This document shows positions 1-12,505 of a DNA stretch of 64,000 nucleotides, piece after piece. The position numbers and the translations under genes were made by a program. The stretch is from Gymnopus androsaceus JB14. Taxonomy: Eukaryota; Basidiomycota; Agaricomycetes; Agaricales; Omphalotaceae. How positions within the stretch are numbered: the first letter of the stretch is position 1; each line of letters opens with the position of its first letter. The notes beneath the pieces were generated by a model. The model was not told the origin of the DNA and made no database searches. It saw nothing but the letters and a program-made list of their open reading frames with translations. The stretch lies in NCBI GenBank assembly GCA_009733575.1, contig ML769439.1, positions 164,970 through 228,969 on the forward strand. Direction: 5' to 3'.

Positions 1-744
1 TAGATTGCTGTGTCGCCAAAAAATTCAAATTTACCGGTACCTCGGTGACTGTTTGAGAAGCGAAATTTCTCTGATTTTTCGCTTGGAGAAGTTTTTCATT
101 CCAGCCATTCTCCGAACATGCTCTCATAGGGTCAATATGGATCAAATCGGTGAACAGATGTTCACAATGACTATTACTAGTGCTGGCTGTTTGAAATTTG
201 AATACATAAACTACTTTCTTTACCTCTAGTGCTCCGAATGGCTGGCTCAAGATGAAAGCCTGCTGCTCGAAAGGGGCCGAGCCATGTACTCAGTGGTTCA
301 TTGTATTGACGAACGTTCTATAAAGCTTTTTTTTAGTCAATATAGTATTGTGAATTTTTTGTGGGTAGTAGAGAACCGAGATGTGTCCATTGAACTAAAT
401 AAAGGTACGAATGCCAATGGCCCGTCCAAGCCACACCATTCAAAATGAAATGAACTAAAGCCAAGCCACACTGAGTCTTTGGAGCTCTGTTTACTCTATT
501 CCATTCCATGAGAACCAATGAGTGGTAACTGCACTGCTTTATAGAGTTATTTGATATGTTAAAATGACCTCACGAGTCTCATTCACTTGCCTTGAAGAAA
601 TGCATCCTACCAATATGTATATTATGCTTCAAAAGCTTGTCAAAAGCTACAGTTGTGGAATGATAGAAGTTACACATCCCTAATCAAAGCCCAGGTGTAT
701 CTTCAATCCGATAAGTCAGTTTCTCTGCATGCACCTAGAGCTGG
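1..744. other. Left edge, no supported gene
   Basis: Only short open frames occur here, without recognisable domains or a convincing exon chain. An AG acceptor-like site near 231 is followed by about 60 open codons on the + strand; this could be the last exon of a gene outside the window, but there is no family match I can name. Confidence 0.4.
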
Positions 745-1931
745 TCACAATGATTTCCACAGTGCTTTTAACTGATTGCTCACCCTTCCATCCTGCATAT
801 ATTGAAAACCCTCAGAAACACTTTCAAGGCCTTTAGGATAGACCTTCATTGCAATGGTTTGGATTGGGACTGTGGAAATTAATTTTGTAACCAATGCAGC
901 ATATTTTATTGCATTTTCATAATGGGCTTGATGAGCTTCAAACATGAATGGAAATTCAATTGCCTGTAAGATTAAAACACATCTTCAACACAAACAGGAT
1001 AGGAAAAAAATGCCACCTTACCAAGCCAAAGATTGAGTATGCCAAAATAAACTCCGTTTTCACATTAGGAATGCGGCTTTTGATTGGAAGAAGAGCTGCC
1101 AAACTGCCACCGCTTTCTCCAAAAGACCTGGGTACCTGCATCAGAGATGTTCCAGCACAGTGACAATCAATTGCCATAGTCAATCTTCCTTGAGTAGCAG
1201 CCAAGATATGCTTGAATGTGTATGAGTCTGCATAATCAAAGACTAACTCTGCCCCCAGCGACTTGAGTAAATCGAAATTCCGGGGGGAGCTTGTTGTAAT
1301 TATGCGCAGCCCTGAAAGTCTTGCGAGCTGAATTACGTATTGGCCTGTTGAAGTAGCGCCGGACCAAACAAGAATGAACTCCCTAGGTACGGACTCGGAG
1401 ATGCCAAATGGAGTTGGTAGGTGTAGATATTGATAAAGGCACTGACACGCAGTGAAGCATGCAACTCCGAGTTGCGCTCCTTGCTCAAAAGACCAGGAGT
1501 CTGGAAGAGAAAAGAGTAATGCTGCCTGGAACGCTAACATATTGGGAAAATGCCCCGTTCCTCCCAATGCCTAAATACCTCGTCAGTGAATACAGGACAA
1601 TTCCAGTAAGTAGACGTTTACCTCCGTGAACAATTCCAGCAACCCTCTCACCAATGAAGCGCAGCTCAGAGGGCACTTCCCTGCCCATCTTGACTACTAC
1701 ACCAGAAAAGTCGCAACCAATGATATTTCCCTCCTCCCGACGTAATGCAACAGTTTTCCCTGCCCAAGATATGTCCCGAGTCAATGAATTTATCTTGTGA
1801 ATATACTTACAGTCGGTGGGATTCTGTGCAACCGAGTGCACTTTGATTAAAACATCCGCATCTCCAAATGTTGGTAATTCAACAGTGTGAATTTCCACCC
1901 CGCCCTTTCCGGTGGTAACCAATGCTTTCAT
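745..1931 (-). CDS. Medium-chain (zinc-binding-type) dehydrogenase / trans-enoyl reductase-like protein
   Basis: Three exons. The start chosen is the ATG at 1931, giving MKALVTTGKGGVEIHTVELP, the usual N-terminus of the GroES-like fold. The upstream in-frame extension does not resemble the family. NPTDCKYIH is typical of fungal trans-acting enoyl reductases and related alcohol dehydrogenases. The Rossmann segment contains SGATSTGQYVIQLARLSG (AxxGxxG type) followed by LGAELVFDY. Introns are 1571-1621 and 964-1021, both GT-AG. The last exon ends at a TGA at 745-747. Near 1495 the frame shifts by one base between FSQYVSVPG and LPDSWSFEQ although both halves fit the family, so this is either an assembly indel or a lesion. 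The role is NAD(P)H-dependent reduction of an alkene or carbonyl; the substrate is unknown. The gene is divergent from the FAD monooxygenase 715 bp away. Confidence 0.85.
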
Positions 1932-2646
1932 CACAGGAGGAAGATTATCTTCAAGCATTGAAGGTAGAATTAGAAGCGAATCTAAAAATTCGCAGCCTTT
2001 AAGAATGAATTCAGGGCAAAATTGTGACATGATCTTGATTGATCAAAAATTGGTCCAGTGTCTGCGAGACATAGCCTTGGCGGAAGGTACCAAGACTTCC
2101 GACTGTCACAGCCAATTCTTATTTCCCTTGTATATTTCCTTCATTCTCTAGGCTCCCTCCTTCCTATGTTGCCCTTCTTGTCTTCTTCCCTTGCTCAATA
2201 TATACATTGCCATCTGGACCTTGTAACTGGCTCGACAACTTCCCATTCAATGCTGCGGCTGCTAAACAAGAATCAATGTGAAAAATGAAACGGGGATAGC
2301 ATGTGAACCTCTTTGTTCATCATTGTCAGCTTAAGATGTAATATGTGGGTTGCAAGTCGAAAACCGATCCCCGCCGCTCAATTGCGGATGTTGAGCAACA
2401 ATTATGTACGCTATCAGAATGAAAGATATAGACCAACAATCACGATTTATGAGATCTCCGGGGATGCTAATGCTGCGGATCCAACGAGAAAAATCCTTTG
2501 CATTGTGATACATGTGCCAATAAGCTCAATGATAGATACATATCAGCATCCTCATTCCTTTATCTACCAGGGTCCAGCTGCCACCATCATCTAGCTGCCA
2601 CCATCATCTTCACAATCATAGGAAATAATTCCGATACGCCAAAGAA

Positions 2647-4791
2647 ATGAGGGAGTCGTCCTCCGCTACACTCAAATGGATTATTATTGGTGGTGGGATT
2701 GCTGGCTTGACTTCGGCATATTTGTTGAAGCAAGGAGGGCACGATGTTGTGGTGCTTGAAAAGTCCTCCCAAAACGAGCAATTGGCAGTGAGTTCATTTT
2801 TCCCCCATGATCATCCGGGCATGTACCGAGTCCTATGGCCAATGTAGAATCAGGATGGAGGACTGAGGATTCCACCGAACATGTCAAGACTATTGCAGGA
2901 GTTGCCGGGAGCAGAGAAGCTTTTAAGGGAGAGAGCAATGAAGTGTGCTGGGTACGTCCCAAAATCTCATTTCTAAGATTTGTCTGATGTGTCATGTAGG
3001 CTTCTGTTTTATCAGTGTAAGCGGTGGCATCTTCTTAGTGCTTCCAATATTCATCGTTGTGGATTTGTCTGCATTGGCGATTGAAAGAAGCATTACACTA
3101 AAATTTTTTGCTGATTGTGATCATTGACAATACAGGCAACGGTAACGACCCGGCAGAGCTTGTGGGTAGGATGGATTTCGCGGATGAGATTATGAGTGAT
3201 TTAGGGTGTGATTTTTATTTCATGCCAGTAAGTAGCTTGCTCCGAGCTCAATTTTTTGATTATGTTTCTTGACTTATGAGCTTCAATAGCATAAATACCT
3301 GCATGAGCACCTTTTCAGTCTTTGCACCAGTGCTGGAGTTGAAATTTGTCATGGATTTGAAGTAGTAGAGATTCTCTTGAGGGAGCATGACCTGAATATT
3401 AGCGGCACAACAGTGATTGGAAAATACGGGGTACAAATCACTGGGGACATTGTAAGAGATGTATTTTCTCACAATGTGTCCGCATTTTTTCAGATGAATA
3501 CTAGGTGATAGGTGCAGATGGAAAGAACAGTATCTCACGCAATATACTGCTAGCGGAGCAGGAGGAGGCGGAGGAAGAGGAGTCCTTTGATTCAGATGAT
3601 TCAGAGACACCAGTTCTTCCTCCGATAAATGCATATACTGGGTTAGTTTTTCTCTGTCCTCCTTCTTTCCGGTTGACATATCTCTTTGCGTATAAGCGCA
3701 ACAATGTCTATCCCTGTCTCAAAAATTCACTCAGATCCAGAACTGGCGCTGTTTTTGCAAGATAGTTTTGTACGTTGTTCTTCTCAAACATGTACCATTG
3801 CCAATGTATTTCACAGTGGCCAATATTCATGGGTAATGGGACAAGTATTGCTATGTCGCAGGTAGCTCTATCTATTCGGATGTGTAATGCTAGGAAAATA
3901 CTCACCAACCTTAGTATGGACCTGATCTATATCTCCTCGACTTGACATATGGGATGCCACCAAGAGTGGATGATCATGATGAGGACTGGCTTTCAGGTGG
4001 GACACCAGTGAGTAAGGTACTTAAGAGGGTTGAGGAGTATGATCCAAGGTGTGTGTGCACTACTGTGTAATAACAATGCAATACTAATTGAATCTTTGGA
4101 CAGAGTAAAGAAACTGATCCGGCTTGCCTCAACAAGCCATTGGAACATCCAAACTATCTATAATTTGCCTAGACGTGTCTCCAAACTAGATAAGTTGGTA
4201 GTAATTGGGGATGCAGCTCACTCAGTATATGTATGTGGTTGACTGTTTTAAGACATTGTTTTTCTCCCAGCTCATGCATCCTTATTTCTAACACACAGAT
4301 TAATGGTACATACAATACGTGAGTTCTGCACTTGATTATGATGATAGGAAACTCATTTGCATTGTAATTTGAAGAGCTGCAGCAGTATGTCTTCCACTTA
4401 TCTCCTCTGCAAAGTTTACTCAAAATAGATTTCACAGTTTGAAGAAGCATTCACCCTTGGACGACTGTTCTCCAGGTCCCTCCCTAGTATTTCCAAAGAA
4501 AATGCATCTTTTCTATTAAATGGTTATCAAAAAATCCAGCAACAACGTACACCGGCACTTGAAAAGAGTAGTATGGAAGCTGTCATCCTTCTTGGATTAC
4601 TTCCCCCTGAATGTGAAGCACGTAACAATGGCTTCCGGTTGACACTCAATCTAGAGGGAGCAGATGATGCAACACTAGAGCATGTGTGGGCAGGATACAT
4701 ATCATTGTTTAATTATGATGCAAGAGATGCAGTGGATGAGTGGTGCATGAATTGGTCTAGGCTGGGGAGCAGGCACTCTGTGGCAAATTGA
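2647..4791 (+). CDS. FAD-dependent monooxygenase (salicylate hydroxylase/UbiH type)
   Basis: A gene of about ten small exons starting at ATG 2647. Residues 10-40 form the ADP-binding beta-alpha-beta fold (IIIGGGIAGLTSAYLL, then an acidic residue in VVVLEKS). Exon 2, from 2848, gives NQDGGLRIPPN, the usual substrate-side segment of the family. The DG motif appears as VIGADGKNS near 3510, and the FAD ribityl-contact GD motif as VVIGDAAHSV near 4205. The C-terminal exon from about 4437 is fully open to a TGA at 4789. Introns are 45-70 bp with GT-AG ends. An acidic run (EEAEEEESFDSDDSE) after the DG motif is an unusual insertion. The expected reaction is NAD(P)H-dependent aromatic or polyketide hydroxylation. 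The neighbouring reductase suggests a small specialised-metabolism module, which is inference. Confidence 0.88.
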
Positions 4792-4810
4792 ATGGTTCAA
4801 TATCTACTAT

Positions 4811-5080
4811 TACTGTATTGTTTCAAATTTAAGTTCAGTAACGCGTAACGCGGGGTACTGAACTGGGGTGATTTTTATCTTTGTAACGCGTAACATTGGC
4901 CTTTGAACTATGATTTTTCGGCGCTTATACACCCAAATTTTGCGCCCGGCTATGCCGGCCACTATATTTGAACTTAATTTCAATGTGTCACACTGCCGAA
5001 TGGCAGCTGAACTCTGAACTGAATGTGTCCAAGCTGTAACGCGTAACATTGGCTGAACTTATTTTCAAAATGATACAGTA
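4811..5080. mobile_element. MITE with TA flanks and TAACGCGTAACATT-rich ends
   Basis: The element begins TACTGTATTGTTTCAAATTT and ends in the imperfect inverse (AAAATGATACAGTA). The inner arms both carry GTTCAG followed by GCGTAACG/CGCGTAAC motifs. TA dinucleotides flank CTGTAT on both sides, as for Tc1/mariner-type MITEs. A truncated relative starts at about 8950 and a diverged full relative lies at 30312-31237. No coding capacity. Confidence 0.7.
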
Positions 5081-6202
5081 CTTGAATCGAGATTCCAAAT
5101 CATAGACAGTTTTCCACCAGTAGTATACAGAGGAGCTTGACAAGAAAGCAAAGAAATGGGCATAGTAAATTGCATGATTTATTATGCAGTAAGTACTGTA
5201 CCATTTTGAGCACTTCGCTTGGAGGTGTGACCTGTGACCAACCAAATGAATTTAGATTTCATTGGGGATCAGTGGTGCTTGTGACAAAATGAAAATTTTT
5301 ACAAAAATTTCCTACCAATTTGCCACTGGCTGCTGTGACATGGGACAAACCATGACATTTTGTTCCGCTGGGGGCCCCTGTGACCTGTGACCAACATAAT
5401 GATTGAAATCTTACTGGATTAATCTGCCCACTGTCCAAGCAGCCAAGAAGCCAATTTTCACACAAGCTCAAGACATCTGTGTTGCAAGGTTGAATGGAAA
5501 AATGACATATAAGCCTGATTCCAGCTTCAGAGTCGAACTTGTCTCAAATTAGTGGTAAGGTCACCATGAACACAACCCTGCCAAAGGAGCATATAGAACC
5601 CTCAAGTAGACTTGGTACTGGTAGGTCCATGTGCACATTCACAAGCCAGAAAGCAAGAGAGTTGGGATATAAACAGATGAAAAAGCACAAGAGAAGAAAG
5701 CCTATGATGGCTTTATATTGCAACAGCCAGTGCAGAGATATGAAGGATATACATAAAGGATAGAGTAGGTTAGGGTTTTAAAGTGCAGTTCAGTTCAGTG
5801 TTCAAACCCATTTTGGAAAACTGCAAGCTGCACTATTGCAAGAATTAAATTTAACCAAACCTTGCACTGAACCATGGTGCTAAGCTGCACTGGTGCAGGT
5901 TCAATGCAGTTATGCATTTCAAACCAGTTCTGCAAACAAGCAGTGCAAACTAGTGCAGAACTGGTTCAAATTGCAATTTCAGTAGCTTTAAAAAGTAATA
6001 ACTTGTAAATTGAGATATAATTTACTACAAAAAGTACCACACAGGTCATTACAGTGAGTATACTGTACTCTTCTGACCAAGTGTTTGATCACATTGGCCC
6101 AAAATGAACAGTTCACAGCAGGGTGTCACTGGAGTTGTGAACACCATGACAACTGAAACAAAAAAAAATTCTCAAAAAAGTAGAAAAAAAACTTTTAAAA
6201 CC

Positions 6203-6512
6203 TGTCACAAATTTGTAGCTTACAATAGCATTTAGAGATGTATATGCATTATGTTTATAGTATTAATAAAGTATTTTAACATGATTATTTACTTTTTTGT
6301 ATTGGTATTGAGCTATTAAGTCTTTAACTCAAATGCACTCGAATATATTTGAATATATTTGAAGTTCTAAGATCGAATGTTTGCTACCTTGAAATGGATA
6401 TTTGCATTCGAGTGTGCATTCATGTAAATGTGAATGTTTCAACAACAAACATTCAACATTCGAGTGCCGAATGCGAATGTATTCATGAATATTTGCAGAC
6501 ACTCGGCATTCG
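6203..6512 (-). mobile_element. Truncated hAT-MITE end, copy 1
   Basis: Reverse complement of the left 310 bp of the complete MITE at 15826-16744. It stops at GGCATTCG, before the outermost TIR bases, so the terminal part has been lost and flanking sequence (ATATAAAG) follows directly. The same truncation occurs in copy 2, so it predates the duplication. Confidence 0.8.
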
Positions 6513-7320
6513 ATATAAAGAAGCCAGAAATACTTTCAAATAAAGGAACAGGAATAGTGTTGCTGTGGCTCTAGCCATATTGGCTTCAAATATATTTTGC
6601 ATGTAGCACAAATCTACTTTCTTTCTAGAAGTTAAGCTAGTTTTGAGAAGTCATTATAAAGTAGATTATGGTCCTCAGACCAGTTTACGGTTCATCCATT
6701 ATATTTCTCACAAAGTCCAATTTCATGAGTGACATACTCCATTGCTAGGAAATTACTTTAGGTATATAGACTAGTTCCTGAGGGCTATCTGGAGCAGCTA
6801 ATACTTCCTTGGATTATAGTGAATTGCTTTTGCTGTTTGTGGTTTTTAAATGAAGCCAATTTTGTCTGATTCTGGCGCAATCTCACATCTGAGTTTCTCA
6901 AGTAGATATATTGAATGTGTAATGATAAACATATTGATTACGATTAGCATGCGTTGGGCAAAGGATGTCAGGAATATTAATTCCAAAAGTTAAAGAGAGT
7001 GGAATTAATTTACCAAACCTGGGGGTGCAGAGGATACAGAAACCAATTACCTGTGTGAAGAAGCCACAGGTGCATCGGGATCTGTTGACAACAAACCCAC
7101 AGGGGTGTAGGCCCAAGACTGTGGTGACTGAGGATACATGTCAACAAAAGGTGAGTTTATTGCATATAGGTGTTTACAGTAAAGATGTGTTCATTTCAAT
7201 GGCGTAGGGGGAATGTGGTAGGGTGAGAGAAGGAGGGTGAGTGTGCATAGGGGATTTGTTGTATTGGTAACATAACTATTCGCAAGAGACAAGTGGTGAG
7301 AGGAAGGAAGGGTGATGTAT

Positions 7321-7720
7321 TTAGTAAGGAGCATAGTGACATTGGGCCCTTGAGTCCTGCAAACAATTCGTATAGGAGAGTTGTGCATGGTGTTGGTGGA
7401 GATAGATGGAGGCCAGGGAGTCTAGGTCTCTCCAGTACTTGAGAAAGGCATCCGATTTCCAGCGTCCAAGCATTTTGACGACATCAGGTGGGATCCTTTG
7501 AACAAGGTAGTGGGTTGTTCCGCCAATGCGGAAGCAGTGGCTAGTCATGTGGGGGATGTTATGTCTCAACCATACCGTGTTGCATTGATTCAGAAAGACG
7601 GCTTTTGAAAGGACTCTAAGCTCATTGTTCTTGTCTCAATATGCTACGAGAGGGTCATCCGGGCCCAATATGTTTACTTCGATGTGTTCCTGCCAAGCTC
7701 TGGTGGGGCTGGTGTGGAAG
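7321..7720 (-). pseudogene. Tyrosine recombinase C-terminal fragment, copy 1
   Basis: Encodes the C-terminal catalytic part of a Ngaro/DIRS-like tyrosine recombinase: the H-x-x-R box (SHCFRIGG), the LGRWKSDAFLKYWRD segment with the likely nucleophilic Tyr, and a short tail. Upstream, the Trp codon of VAYWDKN (intact in copy 2) is TGA here, so the longer frame is closed. The N-terminal half is absent from this copy. It is a relic, not an active gene. Confidence 0.8.
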
Positions 7721-10308
7721 AGGAGTCCATCCAAAGATGGAACGGAAGGGGTTGCTAGTCGGGTCGAGCTGGTTGTTCACCTGTGAAAGAGGCAATGACA
7801 CGTCCACAGAGCGCGACAATGACCTAGCAGCAGGATAATGCGCTGAAAACAATAGGAGACTCACCAAAGGAGTCCCTGCCAAGTCTTGGAGCAAACACCC
7901 AGTTTGTTATTGAACTGTGCGTGTGTTAGAGACAGTTAGCGGATATAAGTCAACTCTAGAAGAGATGACTTGAACAATGTTGCTCGAGGTTGTTAGCTCG
8001 TTGGCCCAGATAAAGACATGTTGGTCTTTAGATGGTCGTGGTTTGAGATCAAGAAGGGAATTTATTAGGTAAGCACCAAAGCGCGGGGAAAGTATGGGGT
8101 AAAGTAACAGAAACTACGCCAAATAAGGAAACTACTATGGTAACTGTCCTCTCGGTCGCTCCTCCAGGCCCAGATGCGTTTGGAATCCTCCATCGAGCCG
8201 GGTTACCTCTTGATGCGATCCCGCACATTGAATGGAGGTGGACAAAGCCTCCCGCAGAGTTGCTCAGGCTCTGGTGATGGCTGGAGGACCGGACTCGTTG
8301 GGATCATCCTGGCATGTTGAAACCCTTTGGCCATGATGAAATAGTGAGTAAGAGAGGTAAAGGAGAAATGTGGTACGTATTGGGTGTTGATGAGTGGAGT
8401 GAATGACACTTACTTTGAGGCTGTCCTCAGACTCCAGTCAAACGGAGTGAGGGAAAAGGAAAATGAAAAACAAAAAATTAAAAAGAGAAAAAGACATGTT
8501 GCGAATGGAATGGAATGTAGGTAAACAGTAGTAGCAGGCGAGGCAACAAAAACGTAAGAAAAATATAGTAGCGAGACCGAGACACGAAAGTAGAGGAAGG
8601 TGGATGGGAATAGATGATGCGGGATGTGAGGAAGGAGGGTAGGGAAAGATGGATGCGGGATTGGATACAACAACACCTTGGATATCATCTTTTTCACTAT
8701 TGTCCCAATGCAGGTAAGCTTTGCCAGATGCCAGCGTTCATCTTCGGATACACCATGTAGTCTAATCCGAAGTAGTTCAATACTCAGTGATACGCCGATT
8801 TTTTGGCTAAGGCTAGAACTGCGCAGAACCAATAATCCTAGGTTCTGTTAGTAACAAAACACGGTCAATAAGAGAACTATAGTGAGCCCGAGCTGATAGT
8901 TAAAATCTACCGAGGACCTATTCTACCCAAGAGGTTGCAGAGTAATGGTGCGTAACGCGGGGTACTGAACTGGGGTGATTTTTATCTTTGTAACGCGTAA
9001 CATTGGCCTTTGAACTATGATTTTTCGGCGCTTATACACCCAAATTTTGCGCCCGGCTATGCCGGCCACTATATTTGAACTTAATTTCAATGTGTCACGC
9101 TGCCGAATGGCAGCTGAACTCTGAACTGAATGTGTCCAAGCTGTAACGCGTAACATTGGCTGAACTTATTTTCAAAATGATACAGTACTTGAATCGAGAT
9201 TCCAAATCATAGACAGTTTTTCCACCAGTAGTATACAGAGGAGCTTGACAAGAAAGCAAAGAAATGGGCATAGTAAATTGCATGATTTATTATGCAGTAA
9301 GTACTGTACCATTTTGAGCACTTCGCTTGGAGGTGTGACCTGTGACCAACCAAATGAATTTAGATTTCATTGGGGATCAGTGGTGCTTGTGACAAAATGA
9401 AAATTTTTACAAAAATTTCCTACCCATTTGCCACTGGCTGCTGTGACATGGGACAAACCGTGACATTTTGTTCCGCTGGGGGCCCCTGTGACCTGTGACC
9501 AACATAATGATTGAAATCTTACTGGATTAATCTGCCACTGTCCAAGCAGCCAAGAAGCCAATTTTCACACAAGCTCAAGACATCCGTGTTGCAAGGTTGA
9601 ATGGACAAATGACATATAAGCCTGATTCCAGCTTCAGAGTCGAACTTGTCTCAAATTAATGGTAAGGTCACCATGAACACAACCCTGCCAAAGGAGCATA
9701 TAGAACCCTCAAGTAGACTTGGTACTGGTAGGTCCATGTGCACATTCACAAGCCAGAAAGCAAGAGAGTTGGGATATAAACAGATGAAAAAGCACAAGAG
9801 AAGAAAGCCTATGATGGCTTTATATTGCAACAGCCAGTGCAGAGACATGAAGGATATACATGAAGGATAGAGTAGGTTAGGGTTTTAAAGTGCAGTTCAG
9901 TTCAGTGTTCAAACCCATTTTGGAAAACTGCAAGTTGCACTATTGCAAGAATTAAATTTAACCAAACCTTGCACTGAACCATGGTGCTAAGCTGCACTGG
10001 TGCAGGTTCAATGCAGTTATGCATTTCAAACCAGTTCTGCAAACAAGCAGTGCAAACTGGTGCAGAACTGGTTCAAATTGCAATTTCAGTAGCTTTAAAA
10101 AGTAATAACTTGTAAATTGAGATATAATTTACTACAAAAAGTACCACACAGGTCATTACAGTGAGTATACTGTACTCTTCTGACCAAGTGTTTGATCACA
10201 TTGGCCCAAAATGAACAGTTCACAGCAGGGTGTCACTGGAGTTGTGAACACCATGACAACTGAAACAAAAAAAAATTCTCAAAAAAGTAGAAAAAAACTT
10301 TTAAAACC

Positions 10309-10619
10309 TGTCACAAATTTGTAGCTTACAATAGCATTTAGAGATGTATATGCATTATGTTTATAGTATTAATAAAGTATTTTAACATGATTATTTACTT
10401 TTTTTGTATTGGTATTGAGCTATTAAGTCTTTAACTCAAATGCACTCGGTTATATTTGAATATATTCGAAGTTCTAAGATCGAATGTTTGCTACCTTGAA
10501 ATGGATATTTGCATTTGAGTGTGCATTCATGTAAATGTGAATGTTTCAACAACAAACATTCAACATTCGAGTGCCGAATGCGAATGTATTCATGAATATT
10601 CGCAGACACTCGGCATTCG
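10309..10619 (-). mobile_element. Truncated hAT-MITE end, copy 2
   Basis: Equivalent of 6203-6512 inside the second repeat unit. It matches the left part of the complete MITE at 15826-16744 in reverse orientation and ends at the same internal point (GGCATTCG). Confidence 0.8.
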
Positions 10620-11416
10620 ATATAAAGAAGCCAGAAATACTTTCAAATAAAGGAACAGGAATAGTGTTGGTGTGGCTCTAGCCATATATATTTCGCATGT
10701 AGCACAAATCTACTTTCTTTCTAGAAGTTAAGCTAGTTTTGAGAAGTCATTATAAAGTAGATTATGGTCCTCAGACCAGTTTACGGTTCATCCATTATAT
10801 TTCTCACAAAGTCCAATTTCATGAGTGACATACTCCATTGCTAGGAAATTACTTTAGGTATATAGACTAGTTCCTGAGGGCTATCTGGAGCAGCTAATAC
10901 TTCCTTGGATTATAGTGAATTGCTTTTGCTGTTTGTGGTTTTTAAATGAAGCCAATTTTGTCTGATTCTGGTGCAATCTCACATCTGAGTTTCTCAAGTA
11001 GATATATTGAATGTGTAATAATAAACATATTGATTACTATTAGCGTGCGTTGGGCAAAGGATGTCAGGAATATTAATTCCAAAAGTTAAAGAGAGTGGAA
11101 TTAATTTACCAAACCTGGGGGTGCAGAGGATACAGAAACCAATTACCTGTGTGAAGAAGCCACAAGTGTATCGGGATCTGTTGACAACAAACCCACAGGG
11201 GTGTAGGCCCAAGACTGTGGTGACTGAGGATACATGTCAACAAAAGGTGAGTTTATTGCATATAGGTGTTTACAGTAAAAATGTATTCATTTCAATGGCG
11301 TAGGGGGAATGTGGTAGGGTGAGAGAAGGAGGGTGAGTGTGCATAGGGAATTCGTTGTATCGGTAACATAACTATTCACAAGAGACAAGTGGTGAGAGGA
11401 AGGAAGGGTGATGTAT

Positions 11417-11863
11417 TTAGTAAGGAGCATAGTGACATTGGGCCCTTGAGTCCTGCAAACAATTCGTATAGGAGAGTTGTGCATGGTGTTGGTGGAGATA
11501 GATGGAGGCCAGGGAGTCTAGGTCTCTCCAGTACTTGAGAAAGGCATCTGATTTCCAGCGTCCAAGCATTTTGACAATGTCAGGTGGGATCCTTTGAACA
11601 AGGTAGTGGGTTGTTCCGCCAATGCGGAAGCAGTGGCTGGTCATGTGGGGGATGTTATGTCTCAACCATACCGTGTTGCATTGATTCAGAAAGACGGCTT
11701 TCGAAAGGACTCTAAGCTCATTGTTCTTGTCCCAATACGCTACGAGAGGGTCATCCGGGCCCAATATGTTTACTTGGATGTGTTCCTGCCAAGCTCTGGT
11801 GGGGCTGGTGTGGAAGAGGAGTCCATCCAAAGATGGAACGGAAGGGGTTGCTAGTTGGGTCAA
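11417..11863 (-). pseudogene. Tyrosine recombinase C-terminal fragment, copy 2
   Basis: Same product as the fragment at 7321, with a longer open frame of 148 codons. It includes TSPTRAWQEHIQVN, VAYWDKNNELRVL, the H-x-x-R box (SHCFRIGG, near 11611-11640) and KYWRD with the probable catalytic Tyr near 11530. The N-terminal core-binding domain and the first catalytic Arg box are not joined to it; they lie at 16.7-17.5 kb on the same strand. I infer that both came from the same retroelement family and were separated by rearrangement. Confidence 0.8.
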
Positions 11864-12505
11864 GCTGGTTGTTCACCTGTGAAAGAGGCAACGACACATC
11901 CACAGAGCGCGACGATGACCTAGCAGCAGGATAATGCGCTGAAAACAATAGGAGACTCACCAAAGGAGTCCCTGCCAAGTCTTGGAGCAAACACCCAGTT
12001 TGTTATTGAACTGTGCGTGTGTTAGAGACAGTTAGCGGATATAAGTCAACTCTAGAAGAGATGACTTGAGCAATGTTGCTCGAGGTTGTTAGCTCGTTGG
12101 CCCAGATAAAGACGCGTTGGTCTTTAGATGGTCGTGGTTTGAGATCAAGAAGGGAATTTATTAGGTAAGCACCAAAGTGCGGGGAAAGTATGGGGTAAAG
12201 TAACAGAAACTACGCCAAATAAGGAAACTACTATGGTGACTGTCCTCTCGGTCGCTCCTCCAGGCCCAGATGCATTTGGAATCCTCCGTCGAGCCAGGTT
12301 ACCTCTTGATGCGATCCCGCACATTGAATGGAGGTGGACAAAGCCTCCCGCAGAGTTGCTCAGGCTCTGGTGATGGCTGGAGGACCGGACTCGTTGGGAT
12401 CATCCTGGTACATCGAAACCCTTTGGCCATGATGAAATAGTGAGTAAGAGAGGTAAAGGAGAAATGTGGTACATATTGGGTGTCAATGAGTGGAGTGAAT
12501 GACAC

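Larger units (their letters stand above)
4843..8784. repeat. Direct repeat unit, copy 1 (3.9 kb)
   Basis: This segment is nearly identical to 8950-12881, offset about 4.1 kb. Its left end lies inside the MITE at 4811-5080 and its right end at the TTCAATACT shared with 12873-12881. It contains the MITE remainder, a 310-bp hAT-MITE fragment (6203-6512), a recombinase C-terminal exon on the - strand (7321-7700) and the adjacent 7700-8410 segment. Two small + frames (5539-5763 and 6965-7207) survive in both copies but match nothing I recognise. Visible differences between copies are mostly C/T and G/A transitions. Confidence 0.9.

Noticed and set aside
2313..2594. 93-codon + strand frame before the FAD monooxygenase
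   Set aside because: No domain and no splice link to the monooxygenase start; a near-duplicated AGCTGCCACCATCATCT at its end suggests untranslated sequence.
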